Shown in pieces: positions 23,574 to 34,983 of a DNA stretch of 64,000 nucleotides (position 1 is its first letter; each line of letters begins with the position of its first letter). This DNA comes from Gigaspora margarita (Eukaryota > Glomeromycota > Glomeromycetes > Diversisporales > Gigasporaceae), in contig WTPW01000624.1 in assembly GCA_009809945.1 (NCBI GenBank), forward strand, positions 204,504-268,503, written 5' to 3'. Under the pieces are notes generated by a model that had not been told where the DNA came from, ran no database searches, and saw only the letters and a list, made by a program, of their open reading frames with translations. The translations under genes were made by a program, and so were the position numbers.

Positions 23574-24480
23574 GATTAGATACTTATAGCAGGTACTATA
23601 AAAAGTATTATTATTCTTTATCAAATAGTTTAATAATATGTTTATTTAAAATTGATGTTCAAGATTTTGTTTCCAAATAAAATAAATAACATTTTTATTA
23701 AATATATTTTGTAATTATTTTTATTGGATTTTGTAATTTAATAAATAGCAATATATTGTTTTTGTTATATTTGATAAATACAACTATTATATAGTTAATA
23801 TCTTATATATTAAAATCTTTGATATTCTTTTTGTCTGATATCACATAATCATTATTTGTTTTAATTTTTGGACTGATTCAGAATTAATTAGTTAATTGCA
23901 ACAGATAACTATTGGGTAATCACATGATATATCTATTACTTTTTAAAATTTCAATAGTAAGGATATAGGCCGTTTGAAGTTAATTTTTCATTAACATCAC
24001 CTCTTCCTTTTCTCTTTTAAGAGTAGAGTGTATATCAATCATTTTCAATAATAGTAAAATTGCTGTATTATGTAGCACAGCATACAAAAATTTGCTACTA
24101 TGGTTAAATAAAATGAACTTTGTTTGTATTATAAAAAATTATATTTACGGTATTTTAATATTTGAATTTTCATTTGAAGCAAAAAATATTTAATATTTTA
24201 TATTTAATTTTTTAAGAAAATATATTAAGAAGTTAGCAATAGTTGTGATAGAAAATTTTTTTTGCAACAAACAAAACAAGTTTAAAACTGGTTTTTAATA
24301 GTAAATAAAAAATCTAGAATATTTAATAACATATTTTATTAGACATTTTGTGTTGCCAAAGATCATAACAATAAGTTTCATAGTAAAAATGACATTATTA
24401 CACTCTATACTTAAGTTGCTCAATAAAACGAACATATAAAAAAGTAAAAATTAAAGATAATTAAAATACCATATAATTAT
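23574..24480. other. AT-rich DNA, no gene seen
   Basis: No coding frame or paired inverted ends recognised. Confidence 0.5.
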
Positions 24481-24495
24481 AAATAACTCTCTATA

Positions 24496-24786
24496 GTAGA
24501 AAAGAATCTGGATCGTGTTTTGGTGATACAAAAAGGATTAGCAGACAGCATTGATCAGAGGGTTTAAAATAGGCAATAACTGGTACGCAGGTTGCAGATA
24601 TGGCAACTAGGGTGGAACCTTCAGGTGACTACTTAAATAGGCAACCAAAAGTTGCAGGTATGGCTAGTTGTACTCTCGTCAATGTACTATGTCAGGTAAT
24701 CTCCATGTTGGAAACCCGTGATCTTACATATCTTTAATAAAACTCTTACTCCCGAAGTAAGCATCTTAACTTGAAAAAAAATAAAT
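24496..24786 (+). mobile_element. tRNA-headed retroposon, copy 3 (5'-truncated)
   Basis: It matches the 3' quarter of copies 1 and 2 in reverse orientation (for example GGCAACCAAAAGTTGCAGGT). It ends in an A-rich tail (CTTGAAAAAAAATAAATAA). A perfect 15-bp TSD AAATAACTCTCTATA lies at 24481-24495 and 24787-24801. The missing tRNA-like head and the TSD indicate 5' truncation during target-primed reverse transcription. Confidence 0.85.
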
Positions 24787-25059
24787 AAATAACTCTCTAT
24801 ATGTTATTCACACTTATATGGCAAATATAAAATAAAAAAATAGTTTAAGGGTAGGGTGAAGAATCTACATTTCTAATAGTAATTTTATTACTAAATTTTT
24901 TTACAATAACATTCAATTGAAATCAGGTAATGATCATATATTATTTATATTGTATAACTTAGGCAAATTTTGTGTAACTTAGGCAAATCAAAATAGTAAA
25001 AACATATAAAAATCAGTTTTTACAAATTTTTCAGTAATTACTATTAAAAATGAAGATCG

Positions 25060-25735
25060 ATCACCCTATCCTTAAATTAAAAAATAATATAAAATAAAAT
25101 AAAATAATTTAAATAAAATAAAATAAAATAATTTAAATAAAATAAAATAAAATAATTTAAATTAAATAAAATAATTTAAAAATAAAATTAAACCAAATTA
25201 AAAAATAAAAAATAATTAAAAAAAAAAACAAAAAAAATAATTAAAAAAATAAATTAAAATGAATTAATAAAATAAAAATAAAAATTAATTTAAAAAAAAT
25301 TAAAATGAATTAAAAAAAATAAAAAATTTTAAAAAATTAAAAAAAAATAAAATTAAAATGAACTAAAAAAAAAATAAAAAAAGTAAAACAAATTAAATAA
25401 ACATAAAACAAAAAAAGACAAAAAAAAATTAAATTAAAAATAAAATTAAAGCAAATTAAAAAAAAATTTAAAAAAATAAAATAAAAATAATTAAAAAAAA
25501 ATAATAATAATAAAAAAAATAATATAAAATTAAAACAAATTAAAAATGAATAAAAAAAAATTTTTAAAAACATGAAAAAATAACAAATAAAAAATTAAAA
25601 TAAATTAAAAAAAAATTAATAATTTAAAAAAAAATGAAAAAAAATAAATTAAAAATAAAATTAAACTGAATTAAAAAAAAAGATATAAAATAATTTAAAA
25701 AAAAAAGGCAAAAAAAAATAAATAATAAAAATTAA
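25060..25735. repeat. low-complexity A-rich tract
   Basis: About 675 bp consist of A runs broken by T, with only isolated G or C. It begins as an ordered AAATAAAATAAAATAATTT array (25079-25190) and becomes irregular. The minus-strand Phe-rich frame inside is an artefact of composition. Confidence 0.8.
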
Positions 25736-25739
25736 GTTA

Positions 25740-26118
25740 AAATTTTAGTTCCTACTTGGCTATTCTCTCAATAAAAGATTTAAGAAAAACTACTTTGTAA
25801 GAGGAAATATTTAAATAAATATTTAACTTTTACAGAAATAACTATTATAAAACAATTATTCAAATTAAATTTTTTTACATAAATGTTTAGCATTTTACTT
25901 TTGTACTACTAGTAGTACAGTTAAAAAAATATATTAAAAATCTAAAAAATTATAAATTTAAATCATTTTTATATACAAAAATCTGATAAATATACAAGAA
26001 TAGCTTGGGTTGTGTTTTTTTTATATTATTAATCAAGTTGTTAAAAAAAAAATTTTTTTAAAATTACTTTTAGCAAATTTTGATGTACTACTGGTATTAC
26101 ACTATTTAAAGCAACTAT
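25740..26118. other. AT-rich DNA, no gene seen
   Basis: Nothing recognised between the A-rich tract and the retroposon target site. Confidence 0.5.
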
Positions 26119-26133
26119 AATAGTCTTAAAGTT

Positions 26134-26856
26134 TTTTTTTTTTTTTGTGTTAAGGTGAGATCATGCCTCTGGTCTTTATTGAATGTATATTGATCATTAC
26201 AATATCGCTGTACAATCTTTTATATACTATCTACTTAAGCACTGAGACTTGGACTAATTTAACCATGACCTAAACCTACCAGAACCTTCCATATTCCCAT
26301 TTATATAGCTGACCTGGATTTGTATGCCCCTCTCCAACTAACAATTGGTATTCACATGTCCGCCACTTTACCCACACTACCTAGTATTATTACTTCTAAT
26401 TTAGTGTCAGTTGCCAGGTAGGCGCTTTATGCTTCCAAATTAGTGTATCTGAGTCTCCTACTACGTACTTCTCAGGAGTTTGTGTCTCAAGCTATGCAGC
26501 TGCCTCTACCACATTGGGTAAGTATCTCAAGCCTGCATGCTGCCGCAACTAGCTGATTTTCCTGCATCTTCGGGGCCCTGGATTTAGCATTCTGAATTTG
26601 GTAATGTGCGAATGACTGTACTTCCTGCTATGGTGACGAGTGACCGGGCATGTTTCGCAAATGCTTCCAGCTATCAGGTATAGTTGGATAGCATCATAAG
26701 GATCTGGTGTACCATGATGCACTCTACATGCACTTATACCTGCCTATACTGTATTGGTGGTCCCAGCCTCCCTTAACATCTGAGAACTCCCATATGGGTA
26801 CGCCTAGAGCCCGTTAGGCCTTGACACGTACATGCCTCCATGCTTCTACTTCTTAC
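26134..26856 (-). mobile_element. full retroposon insertion with poly-A tail, unknown family
   Basis: The 723-bp insert is visibly richer in G and C than its surroundings. Its poly-A tail (poly-T from 26134) lies at one end, and a perfect 15-bp TSD AATAGTCTTAAAGTT flanks it (26119-26133 and 26857-26871). On the minus strand it begins GTAAGAAGTAGAAGCATGG. The 3' end AATAAAGACC...CCTTAACAC resembles the AATAAA...CTTAAC end of the tRNA-headed retroposon, which suggests a shared LINE partner. No ORF or clear pol III boxes. Confidence 0.8.
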
Positions 26857-26871
26857 AATAGTCTTAAAGTT

Positions 26872-27300
26872 ATTAATAAATGTTATAAAATAATAGTTTG
26901 TTATATAAATAAAATTTAAAATAAGTAACTGTTAAAGAATTATAATTAGTTATATAATAAAAATTTTAACTTATTACATAAGCTTTGTTTATTTTTAGTA
27001 ATTCATATGAGGTCTTTGATTTTTATCCAAGATTTAAAAATTTTTTTGTTAAATATATTTTCTAAAATTATTCATAAAGATTTAGTATTTAATTTTAATT
27101 TATTAAAATTTATAAAGATAAACAAATTTATCAAAATTAATATAACTTTAAAATTTAAAAAATTTCATCTAATTTTTATATATAAAATCTAAACAAATAT
27201 TTAATAGTAAAGTTAGTAAAAATTTTCAATTGAAATTACTTGTTAGTGTCTATACCTGTCTAGAAGCGTTAATCAAAAATGCTGGGAAGACAATTTTACT
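26872..27300. other. AT-rich DNA, no gene seen
   Basis: It contains only a chance frame rich in Ile, Lys and Phe (27007-27192). Confidence 0.5.
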
Positions 27301-27309
27301 TATAAGACA

Positions 27310-27343
27310 AGCCCTAACCCTAATCTTAACTAACCCTTACCCT
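27310..27343. repeat. degenerate telomere-like repeat
   Basis: CCCTAACCCTAATCTTAACT and the following CCCTTACCCTAA are imperfect copies of CCCTAA. Too short to imply a former chromosome end. A similar short run is at 31370-31393. Confidence 0.35.
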
Positions 27344-27399
27344 AATTTTAATTAAATAATCAAAAACATATAAACGCACCTGGCTTTAGCCATCCCCCT

Positions 27400-27766
27400 T
27401 TTTTGGAATCTGGCGTTTCCCCAAGGATAAATCAATTTCGTACTAAATAAACCTTTCTCATACGCATAACAAAAGTTGTAGAGGAGATAATTACGAATAT
27501 AATGGTAGTTGAAACATTAAATTCAGCCTTGCGGATCGTGAGATATGGGCATTTTTGTCTTTACGACTATTCGTTTACTTCTTTGTTTATATCATATAGT
27601 CGTGAGGACAAATACACCTTTATATCACGATCCATTGTGTCGATTTTAATGTCTCAACTACCATTATGTTCGTATTTTTCTCCTCTACAACGTTTGTTAT
27701 GCGCACAAGGGAATTTATTTAGTACGAAATTGATTTATCCTTAGGGAAACGCCAGATTCCGAAAAA
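27400..27766. repeat. long inverted repeat
   Basis: Arms of about 170 bp (27400-27570 and 27590-27766) pair with roughly 85-90 percent visual identity. Both start GGAATCTGGCGTTTCCC and contain ATAATGGTAGTTGA. The 80-codon frame at 27502-27744 merely crosses the hairpin. Probably a MITE. No TSD resolved. Confidence 0.65.
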
Positions 27767-27959
27767 GGCGAAATTTAATAGTGAAAATCACATGGTTTTT
27801 CACTGGTTCGCATGCGGATCACGAATTAAAAATATTTTAAAAAAAATAAATTTAAAAAAAGAAATTTCAATTCGTAATAAAGAACGGAACCGTTTGTAAA
27901 TTCAAAAATTAATTTAAATTCAATTGGGTTGCTAAATTTAGTCGGGTTATGCGCAAGAA

Positions 27960-28207
27960 GTATAAATATGGCCGAAAAATTGTTAAGAGACACACACTCC
28001 TAACCACACATTAATATTACGCAACTACGCGATGTAGTCGCGCTGAAATCGTGAATGCGATTATAGAGCTTTGCAAAAAGGTATAACCCAGTGATTTCTT
28101 GGGTATTGTATTAGATTTTAAATTGCCTATGTGAGCCTCTCTTGAAAATCGGATTTTTCGCGATTTCAAGAATTTTATAGATTTCCAACAAGTTGTTATA
28201 TTACAGA
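27960..28207 (+). other. possible promoter and spliced non-coding leader
   Basis: A TATA-like TATAAATA (about 27960) is followed by an ATG with only 11 codons. Further down an intron-like segment runs from AAAAG/GTATAACC (about 28081) to a pyrimidine-poor TTATATTACAG end (about 28207). No long coding frame links the two exons. This could be the 5' region of a lost gene or chance signals. Confidence 0.2.
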
Positions 28208-28388
28208 TTGAATATATGATTGATAGAATATTTAGAAACTCGAAGATTTCCCTCCATCATCACCGCGAAAATCACGTGGTCACCCTTTTGCAAACCGTTA
28301 TAATAATCAACATTTATTACACGGGTCTTATGTGACAACCCGTGCTTTTTTCATTTACTTATTGGCACGGGATTGTTACGTCAGACAC

Positions 28389-28520
28389 CGTGCAATAAGA
28401 TAGTTATTATATGGGTATGTTGAATAACCCGTTACACACACGGGTTCATATTTAAATCCCGTGCCTTCGGAACGGAATATGAACCCGTGTGTAACTGGGT
28501 TATTCACTATACAATAACTA
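28389..28520. repeat. hairpin repeat with ACACGGGTT arms
   Basis: GATAGTTATTATATG...GAATAACCCGTTACACACACGGGTTCATATT pairs with an inverted copy ending near 28515. The related segment 28318-28370 (ACACGGGTC...CGTGC...GCACGGGAT) uses the same words. Probably a small palindromic MITE. Confidence 0.45.
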
Positions 28521-28883
28521 TAATTTATTTATTTAAAATTTCTAAAATTATAAGAAAATGGAAAATCCTGTCTGATTTCTTTTAAGTGATTTTGAATGGG
28601 ACAATTACAAAATATTATAAAATTATTTAAACAATCTTGAAGCTAAAATATCAAATTTCATATATTTAATTTAGAGGCTTATTGTTTAAAATTAACGTTA
28701 ACGGGTAATCAAATCGTAAAATAGAGATGTTCGATGAATACCGATACTTTCGTATCGGTGCAGCTTATGATTACGGAGTGTATATTAATCATAAGACACA
28801 TAGTCATGATTTATTTATTTATTTATTTATACGATCTGGCAGTCTGCAAAAGGTTTTAATTAGATAGCCTGGCGTGACGACAG

Positions 28884-29077
28884 CTATTGCTTAGTTAAAT
28901 TTAGACAATCACGAAGTAATTTTCTTATATTTTGTACATCGCACTTGTTAGCATGATAACATAAAATGTTAAAGGTTTTTTTCCAGATAGAATTGTCCGT
29001 TTTTTTCATCCTATCATTTACAATAGACCATTTAGAAGGTAAATTGGCATGGTTCGATCGATACTCTCAAATTCTGA
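28884..29077 (-). CDS. short ORF fragment, possibly a terminal exon
   Basis: A 60-codon minus-strand frame opens after a TGA at about 29080. It contains SKWSIVNDRMKKTDNSIWKK and Cys/His residues (ILCYHANKCD) and ends in TAG at 28884-28886. Amino-acid use is protein-like, with two Trp. No homologue recognised. It may be a last exon or a relic. Confidence 0.25.
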
Positions 29078-29195
29078 TCTGTTAGTATGTATTGCACGAA
29101 AGCAGAAGGGAGAGTAGACCTATAATTGTAGTTCAACGTTTCAGCAACACCCCCTCAATGAGAGATGAAATGTACGTACGAACGAGAGTTGGTCA

Positions 29196-29414
29196 ATGTA
29201 TTATTGCTTACAAAGATTATATTATTATGCATATATAGGTTGGTTTACGCTCTATTCTTTGTTTTTTAAAATTGGCGAGAATTCTGATCAATATTGTATG
29301 CCGGAAAATGGAAGCTGGCATAATCCGGAATTAAATACAAGTCATGGATATGCAATAATACAAAGTTACGATTTTAATATTTATATTAATTATATTAAAA
29401 ATGTATCAAAGTAG
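29196..29414 (+). CDS. short ORF, unknown
   Basis: A 72-codon frame contains SDQYCMPENGSWHNPELNTS and SHGYAIIQSYDFNIYINY and ends in TAG. The first part is hydrophobic with several Tyr, as in a signal or membrane segment. It lies tail-to-tail with the BTB-TLDc gene in the least AT-rich part of the window. It could be an exon of an unrecognised gene. Not recognised. Confidence 0.25.
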   Translation: MYYCLQRLYYYAYIGWFTLYSLFFKIGENSDQYCMPENGSWHNPELNTSHGYAIIQSYDFNIYINYIKNVSK

Positions 29415-29564
29415 GATTTTTATATAATTTTACGTAAAATTAGGTCTTTCGTTACACTCTGGATAGTTCAAATGCCTATGTTTGTTATCTATTAATCGCG
29501 AATTTATCATTAATACTTTTGATTTATTTAGTTTTATAAATTCAATTTTAAAACATCATAACTT

Positions 29565-31102
29565 CTAAACTACTCTTTTTTTTCGAATTTGATACACTTC
29601 ATATTCATCTACTGAAAAGTTAGATCGGTATTCAGTATTTCTAAGTGCTTTTTCGTATGATTGAGGCTGACAATAACATTTGTCATTCTGATTGAAATCA
29701 TTATACATAGAAAGATCACCAAAATACCCGAAATTTGGACCACATACAGTACTAATGTAAATTGCATGCCTTGGTTCCTTTACACGACTTAAAATTGAAT
29801 TTTGAATGGTACCATTTTTCAATGAAAAAATAAAGCTGTTATTACAATATGTATATCCATTAAGTTTTGATTTATCCCATTCTATAGGATTATATCCACC
29901 AAAAATTTCATCAGTACCTTTAACTTTCATAACCACAACAGTATTTGTTTGCTTATCACATAATTTCCAAAATGATTCGGGAGTAAAACCATTACTTGTT
30001 CCACGGAGAAGTAATTTAAACTCATATGGATTGTTTACTATTGAATACTCTTCAGTTTTCTTATCAACCCATGAAGCAATTTCAGCTGCATGTATTTCGC
30101 TTATAACAGTTGAAAATGGTCCCGTCGTTCTGGATGGTAATACTGGAGATGAAACAATACGAAGTGGAAGAATTGTTGATGATACTGGTCGATTTGGAGT
30201 AAGAAATCTTTGCATTAAGTCTTCCCAAAGATTATCTTCAAGAATTTTTCTGTATGGTTTCACTTTATCAGTGATGTCATCATCAGATAATTGAAAATAA
30301 CGTATGAGAGGTAAACAATTTTGTAATGTAATTTTCAAAGCTAAAAAATTTTCATCGGACCAATTTTTAGGATCAGATGATAGACCAGGATTTTGTGCAA
30401 TTCCCCATTGGATAACATAATTCCAAATTTTTACTTCTTCAATTTGTAAATCATCACGTTTAATAAGTGAAACTAATGCATTTTCTTGAAGTGTAGTAAA
30501 GTTTTCAGACTCAAAAATCTTACTTGGGTACTTTACCGCAATATTATTGCACCATTTTTGTAATTCTTGAAGTTGTTTATTTTGAAAACTTGTTTGATAA
30601 ATACGAGCAAAATTTAAACGAAGCCAGTGTGCATTCTTTTCGATTAAATATGTTTCAAGATATTTAACCAATTCTTCAAGAAGAAACTCACAAGAAACAA
30701 TCATGAGTTCAAAAATAAATGATACATCTTGATCGTTCAACAAAACTACCCCTCCATAGATATATCTTTATAAAATTTGTAAGTTTAATGATTTGAAATT
30801 AGTTCTTACACATACTACAAGTATATATAAAATATCTTATTAATAACTTACTTAATAATAATCTCAAATTGTTGAGCAGTAACATGTTCTAAATTGATTA
30901 TTTTAATGTTATTTTTATCTTTGCTAATGTTTGCTAATTTATTACGAAAATACAAAGACCTAAATCTTAAAACGTTTGAATGTGCATGGAATGTTTTAGT
31001 ATCTGAAGATTCGCTCGTATTAATTATCACATTAAAATCTTCTTTATCATCAAGAAGTTCAAGATAATCTGTTGAAAGTTTATCAAAGAATTTTCTTGTC
31101 AT
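29565..31102 (-). CDS. BTB-BACK-TLDc domain protein (two exons)
   Basis: Exon 1 is 31102-30852, the intron 30851-30766 (86 bp, GTAAGT...AAAG, phase 2), and exon 2 30765-29565 with a TAG stop, giving 483 residues. Residues about 10-115 are a BTB domain (FNVIINTSESSDTKTFHAHS..., FRNKLAN, YIYGGVV across the splice). Residues about 120-270 are BACK-like, and about 305-480 form a TLDc domain (FKLLLRGTSNGFTPESFWKL, IFGGYNPIEW, FGDLSMYNDF). BTB-BACK proteins usually act as Cullin-3 adaptors. TLDc domains are linked to oxidative-stress protection and V-ATPase binding. The architecture is strongly expanded in arbuscular mycorrhizal fungi. All nine Trp codons are TGG and no internal stop exists, so the standard code applies. 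The start is the first ATG, in the usual family position (MTRKFFDKLSTDYLELL). The only clearly intact host gene here. Confidence 0.93.
30766..30851 (-). other. intron of the BTB-BACK-TLDc gene
   Basis: The 5' splice site GTAAGT and the 3' AG join BTB codons so that the reading becomes IIIKYIYGG, restoring a typical BTB end. Without removal exon 1 runs into a stop within a few codons. Confidence 0.85.
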
Positions 31103-31272
31103 TTGGATTAAACTTTAGGTTGAATTTTGCATTTGAGAGTTACGTACGTACGTATGTACCTACGTATTACAGTATTTATCTATCTATGTATTGTAGATCA
31201 GACCTTTTTTAGGATATGACTCAAATAATACTTCTGCATACGCAGTTAATTACGTTATATAACATCAATAAA

Positions 31273-31475
31273 TGTCGCGGCTGATGCTGATGCTGAAATT
31301 TGGGGCCTCGATTTGAAACTATAAGCCCTGCTAAAATCCACATATACTCTTTAAATATCAAATATACTCCCAAACCCTACCCTAACCCTATAGGACAAAA
31401 ATGAAAAAAACACACCCAAAAAAGTTTAAATATTCATATCTAAATAGGTCAAAATTTCAGCATCAGCCGTGACAA
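31273..31475. mobile_element. MITE with TGTCRCGGCTGATG ends
   Basis: The left end TGTCGCGGCTGATGCTGATG (with a duplicated TGATGC) and the inverted right end TGTCACGGCTGATGCTGAAA bound 203 bp. The interior includes the telomere-like ACCCTACCCTAACCCTA. It lies upstream of the BTB-TLDc gene. TSD unclear. Confidence 0.55.
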
Positions 31476-31479
31476 TCAT

Positions 31480-32750
31480 TATTTTTTTCCACTATTGCTT
31501 GCTAACTTCTGTTTAAACAAATTCTTTTAACATTTAAGAAGACTTGATACAGCAATTATGATTAATCCGGGTTATGCCAATTCGACTATACAACAATGAA
31601 TATTGGAGATTTATACTAAAATTTAAAAATATTGTAAACACGGTTGTAAATTATCCGAATACATCAAATTTTTACACTGTACAAAATTTCTCCAACGTGT
31701 AAATTGTCACATATATCCTATCATCTCTGTTCAGGATATTTGTCATTATGTGGCTATTCAATCCTACACAACGTTATACCACCGTAACAGCTACACAAAG
31801 ATAACAGGTTTACATATTTACCCAAAATGTTTTGAAGGAGCGTGATATTTGAGATGATTAAAAAAAAACATCGAGTTAAAGGAAAAAAATACGATGCAGC
31901 TTTATCAAAATCTTCACACTTAGCCTTAATCATTCTTAATTGAGTAAATATATTCAGGCTGTTATGAAAAAACTCTTTGGCCAGCCAGGTAATTTAGTAA
32001 TAATTCGAAATTAGCGTGGAGGTTATGAGTATAATTATTGGCTGGAGCTGAGGAGCGTTTGTCAATTTTTAATGTCCGAAAATGTCCGAGAGTCGCAATA
32101 ATTTTCGGACACGGGCATATGACCATGCGCAGAAATTTTTATTTTTTTTTATTTGTTTTCTTTATTTGGGTTAGTTATTTTATATATTATGTTGGGAAAA
32201 GATTGGCGTGGCGATCAAATCTCCAAACGGGTGATCAAATCTCCAAACGATGAACATCCCGAGTGCCCCGAGTTTGTAGATCATTACACAATTGATTCAG
32301 AATTTTTTTATACGTTTTACAGTACTTTTTTCGGAAGATCGGGTAGATTATCTCATCTGTGAACCCAGCCCTAAAGTTTTCGTATCGTACTATAATAATA
32401 TCAGTTAAATCATTCTAAATCACTCGACCTTCATGCTATACTTTACTTACCGAAGTTATAAGTAAATTACGATCACTACGTTGACAAAATCTTTTGTGTA
32501 GAACAAAAAAACGTAAAAAAGTCTTAATAACGTTAATGTAGGGGAAAGAAATTAGTTTTTTATTTTACGTTTTGCATAGATATCAAAAATTGAAAAGTAT
32601 ATGAATAATGTTAGTTAACTATGCGATTTATTAATAATATTATTGTAGGTGCTTTTATAATACGATAAGAAGTTTATAGAAAAAGATGTATTAAAATCGC
32701 AGAGGTTTCTTATTAGAATGATAGTTGTGTAAGATAGTATAGTATGATAT
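31480..32750. other. intergenic DNA, no gene recognised
   Basis: Two overlapping short frames at 32038-32362 show no domain. A TCCGAAAATGTCCGAGAG / ATTTTCGGACA hairpin lies at 32070-32115, and two copies of a GATCAAATCTCCAAACG unit lie at 32212-32250. Confidence 0.4.
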
Positions 32751-32756
32751 TAGAAT

Positions 32757-32822
32757 GAGTTAGATATAGGATTAGATGTAGTATTAGACGTAGAATTAGA
32801 CGTAGAATTAGACATAGAATTA
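32757..32822. repeat. 12-bp tandem repeat
   Basis: About five imperfect copies of GAATTAGACGTA. Between copies the commonest changes are G/A and C/T transitions. Confidence 0.65.
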
Positions 32823-33009
32823 CATATATATAGATTATTAAAGTTTTGTAAATAAATGAAAAATAAATACTAAAAAGGTTAATAATCCCGATTTAAATTA
32901 ATAAATACATGCTTGCTTATCTAACAGTAACATTTAACGGTATTTTTTTGAGCTTTAGCTATAAATTTTAATTAAATTGCGTTTTTTTTTTTATAAAAAG
33001 TTTACGATT

Positions 33010-34098
33010 TGATTGGCTAATCAACATGTGATCTTTTTCACATGATAAAAATTTATAATTTTAATTGGCTAAACTAATATGCGTGACAAGATCATCATTT
33101 CCTTATTTGGGACTCCAAACGAGTGATTAAATCTCCAATCGAGAGATTAAAGCTCCAATCGAATGATTTAAACCCCAAGCAAGAGAGTGAAACTTCAATG
33201 TAAATCGAAAAATATAAATAGGTTGTGTTTCGGCATATGGAAAAGGGGAATTATCGCTTGCAATAGATTGCAGTTTTAGTTGCATCTGTACTCAGGTGAA
33301 ATTCAATGTATTAAATTTAACTAACATTAATAAAGAGAAACCTTTTAACTCATATTCTTGAAATTCACCTATATCTCAAATTAAATTATCAAACCCATAA
33401 CTTTACTGTGTAATATTAAACTTCTTGACTGTCCCCATGTGGTTTAACCAATTACCACAAGTAATAATATCGGTATACGATTTAGTCCATTTGTGTTCAC
33501 AATCGAAGCTAAACCAGATTTACTATTTCAAGCTCTTCTCCCACTAGTCATAACATTTGGTGCCAATTGTGTGGCTCTAAACAATATAACCAAGAACTTA
33601 TAATTAAAAATTAAATATTGATTTTTTAGTTCAGAGAAATATATAAGACCAGAAACCGAAATCAATGTGACTTATCTGAAATGGATCCTTTTTGGGTAAC
33701 AATAAGAATGATAATGATGAGCAAGAGAATCAAAAAAATAGGTCCAGCAACAAATTCACCGACAATGGCCAGTGCTCTTCCTCAAGTACTCCAGAACAAT
33801 CAGATATGAGAAATGAACGTTGTAATCTTGGTTGGAGACTGTGGGCCATGCATTGAAGCAAACAACATTCTGGGTAATCATTATATAGCAGTTGTCGGTG
33901 CATATTTAACAGGAATAGCTGCTTTGTGGTGATAAACTAGGAGAAATAATAGGTCCCATATTGATTGTTGAGAGGATTAATATGAGCTTTGTGCATAAAT
34001 TTCGTTAGAACTTCTGTATGCAAATGCTTATGAACCTATAGAGTACAGAATTGTTTACTAGATGTCAAAAGGTAGGGAAGCTGTTGTAGAGTTATTAC
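33010..34098 (+). mobile_element. LTR-retrotransposon remnant: LTR end, leader and gag start
   Basis: A TATAAATAGG box (about 33212) and AATAAAGAG (about 33330) are followed by GTCATAACA and TTTGGTGCC (33548-33568), which reads like an LTR 3' end joined to a primer-binding site. From about 33680 the + strand reads as a broken gag (ANNILGNHYIAVVGAYLTGI, alternating frames with stops) to about 34095. The rest of the element is missing. The 5' LTR limit is uncertain. Confidence 0.5.
33103..33200 (+). repeat. about 20-bp tandem repeat CTCCAAWCGAGNGATTAAA
   Basis: Four to five degenerate units lie in the LTR-like remnant. Two further units occur alone at 32212-32250. Confidence 0.6.
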
Positions 34099-34206
34099 CT
34101 GGGTCGGCTAACCCGTATAGGTCACCTGACCCAGCAGGTCATAGGTCGAAAATTGCTCTAAACCAGGTTGAACAGATTAGAATTTAAAACCTACTAAAAT
34201 GCTATA

Positions 34207-34385
34207 CAGTTGAACCGTCCCAATCCGATATGCACAAATTTTGTATCAATATTGAGAGGTTATCGGATTTGAAATCATTATGAACTATTAGATTCATATA
34301 GCAGAAACGGACTTGGTGGATTAATTCTTTATCAGATTTGACAGGCTATCGATTTTGACAGGATCGGTTTTGGAAGGTTCAACTG
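34207..34385. mobile_element. Tc1/mariner-like MITE, CAGTTGAACC ends
   Basis: CAGTTGAACC and GGTTCAACTG termini are flanked by TA on both sides (34205-34206, 34386-34387). 179 bp, non-coding. Confidence 0.65.
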
Positions 34386-34741
34386 TACTATGTAATTCAC
34401 AAAATAAAGCTCTTACCCAGGTTGTCTGATTTCAGGTCAGCTTTATAATGGGTCTTTGATTAAAAAATTGGCTTTTTAAAATACAGTAACCAGTATTTTC
34501 CATAGAAAATGAAAGCAAATCCAAGCAAGGTTAAGAAATCTTTCAATACATAATCCAAAAAATTCTATTTAAGTAGAGTTATCTTTAAAAACTTCATGAA
34601 TTTCTGTTTGACCCATTGATCCTGGATCATAACCCAAATCAATACTGACCTATCTGAGTCAATATTTTTAACCTAAGTCAGAACTCTAGGCTGTTGATCA
34701 ATATATGGTAGCCTTGTTTAGACAAATATTAGTAGAAAATA

Positions 34742-34930
34742 CCATATTCCTCTGAAAATAAGCACCTTTTTACTATAGAGGTGCTTATTTTCAGGTATAA
34801 TCTCAACTAATAATTTGAATGAATTGATATTTAGTTGCTTATTTTATTATATAAGGGGTGCTGATTTTTGGGTATATATGAATTGTATGGGGTGCTTACT
34901 TTTGGGGTGCTTATTTTCAGAGGAATATGG
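34742..34930. mobile_element. MITE, CCATAT family, copy 2
   Basis: Its terminal inverted repeats, starting CCATATTCCTCTGAAAATAA, are perfect over about 25 bp, with TA TSDs (34740-34741, 34931-34932). GTGCTTATTTT is repeated inside. Confidence 0.75.
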
Positions 34931-34983
34931 TAATCAATATTCTAAAGCAATAAAAGTACAAATTTTTATACAAGGGTTATAAC

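Noticed and set aside
25337..25573. Phe-rich minus-strand frame
   Set aside because: It is a product of the A-rich low-complexity tract.
27502..27744. 80-codon frame in the long inverted repeat
   Set aside because: It spans both arms of a palindrome, so its two halves are reverse complements of each other and not a protein.
29806..30294. 162-codon + strand frame
   Set aside because: It lies wholly within exon 2 of the BTB-TLDc gene on the other strand, whose domain match is far stronger.
27310..31393. Interstitial telomere
   Set aside because: The CCCTAA-like runs are very short and imperfect, and one lies inside a MITE, so a chromosome-fusion reading is not supported.
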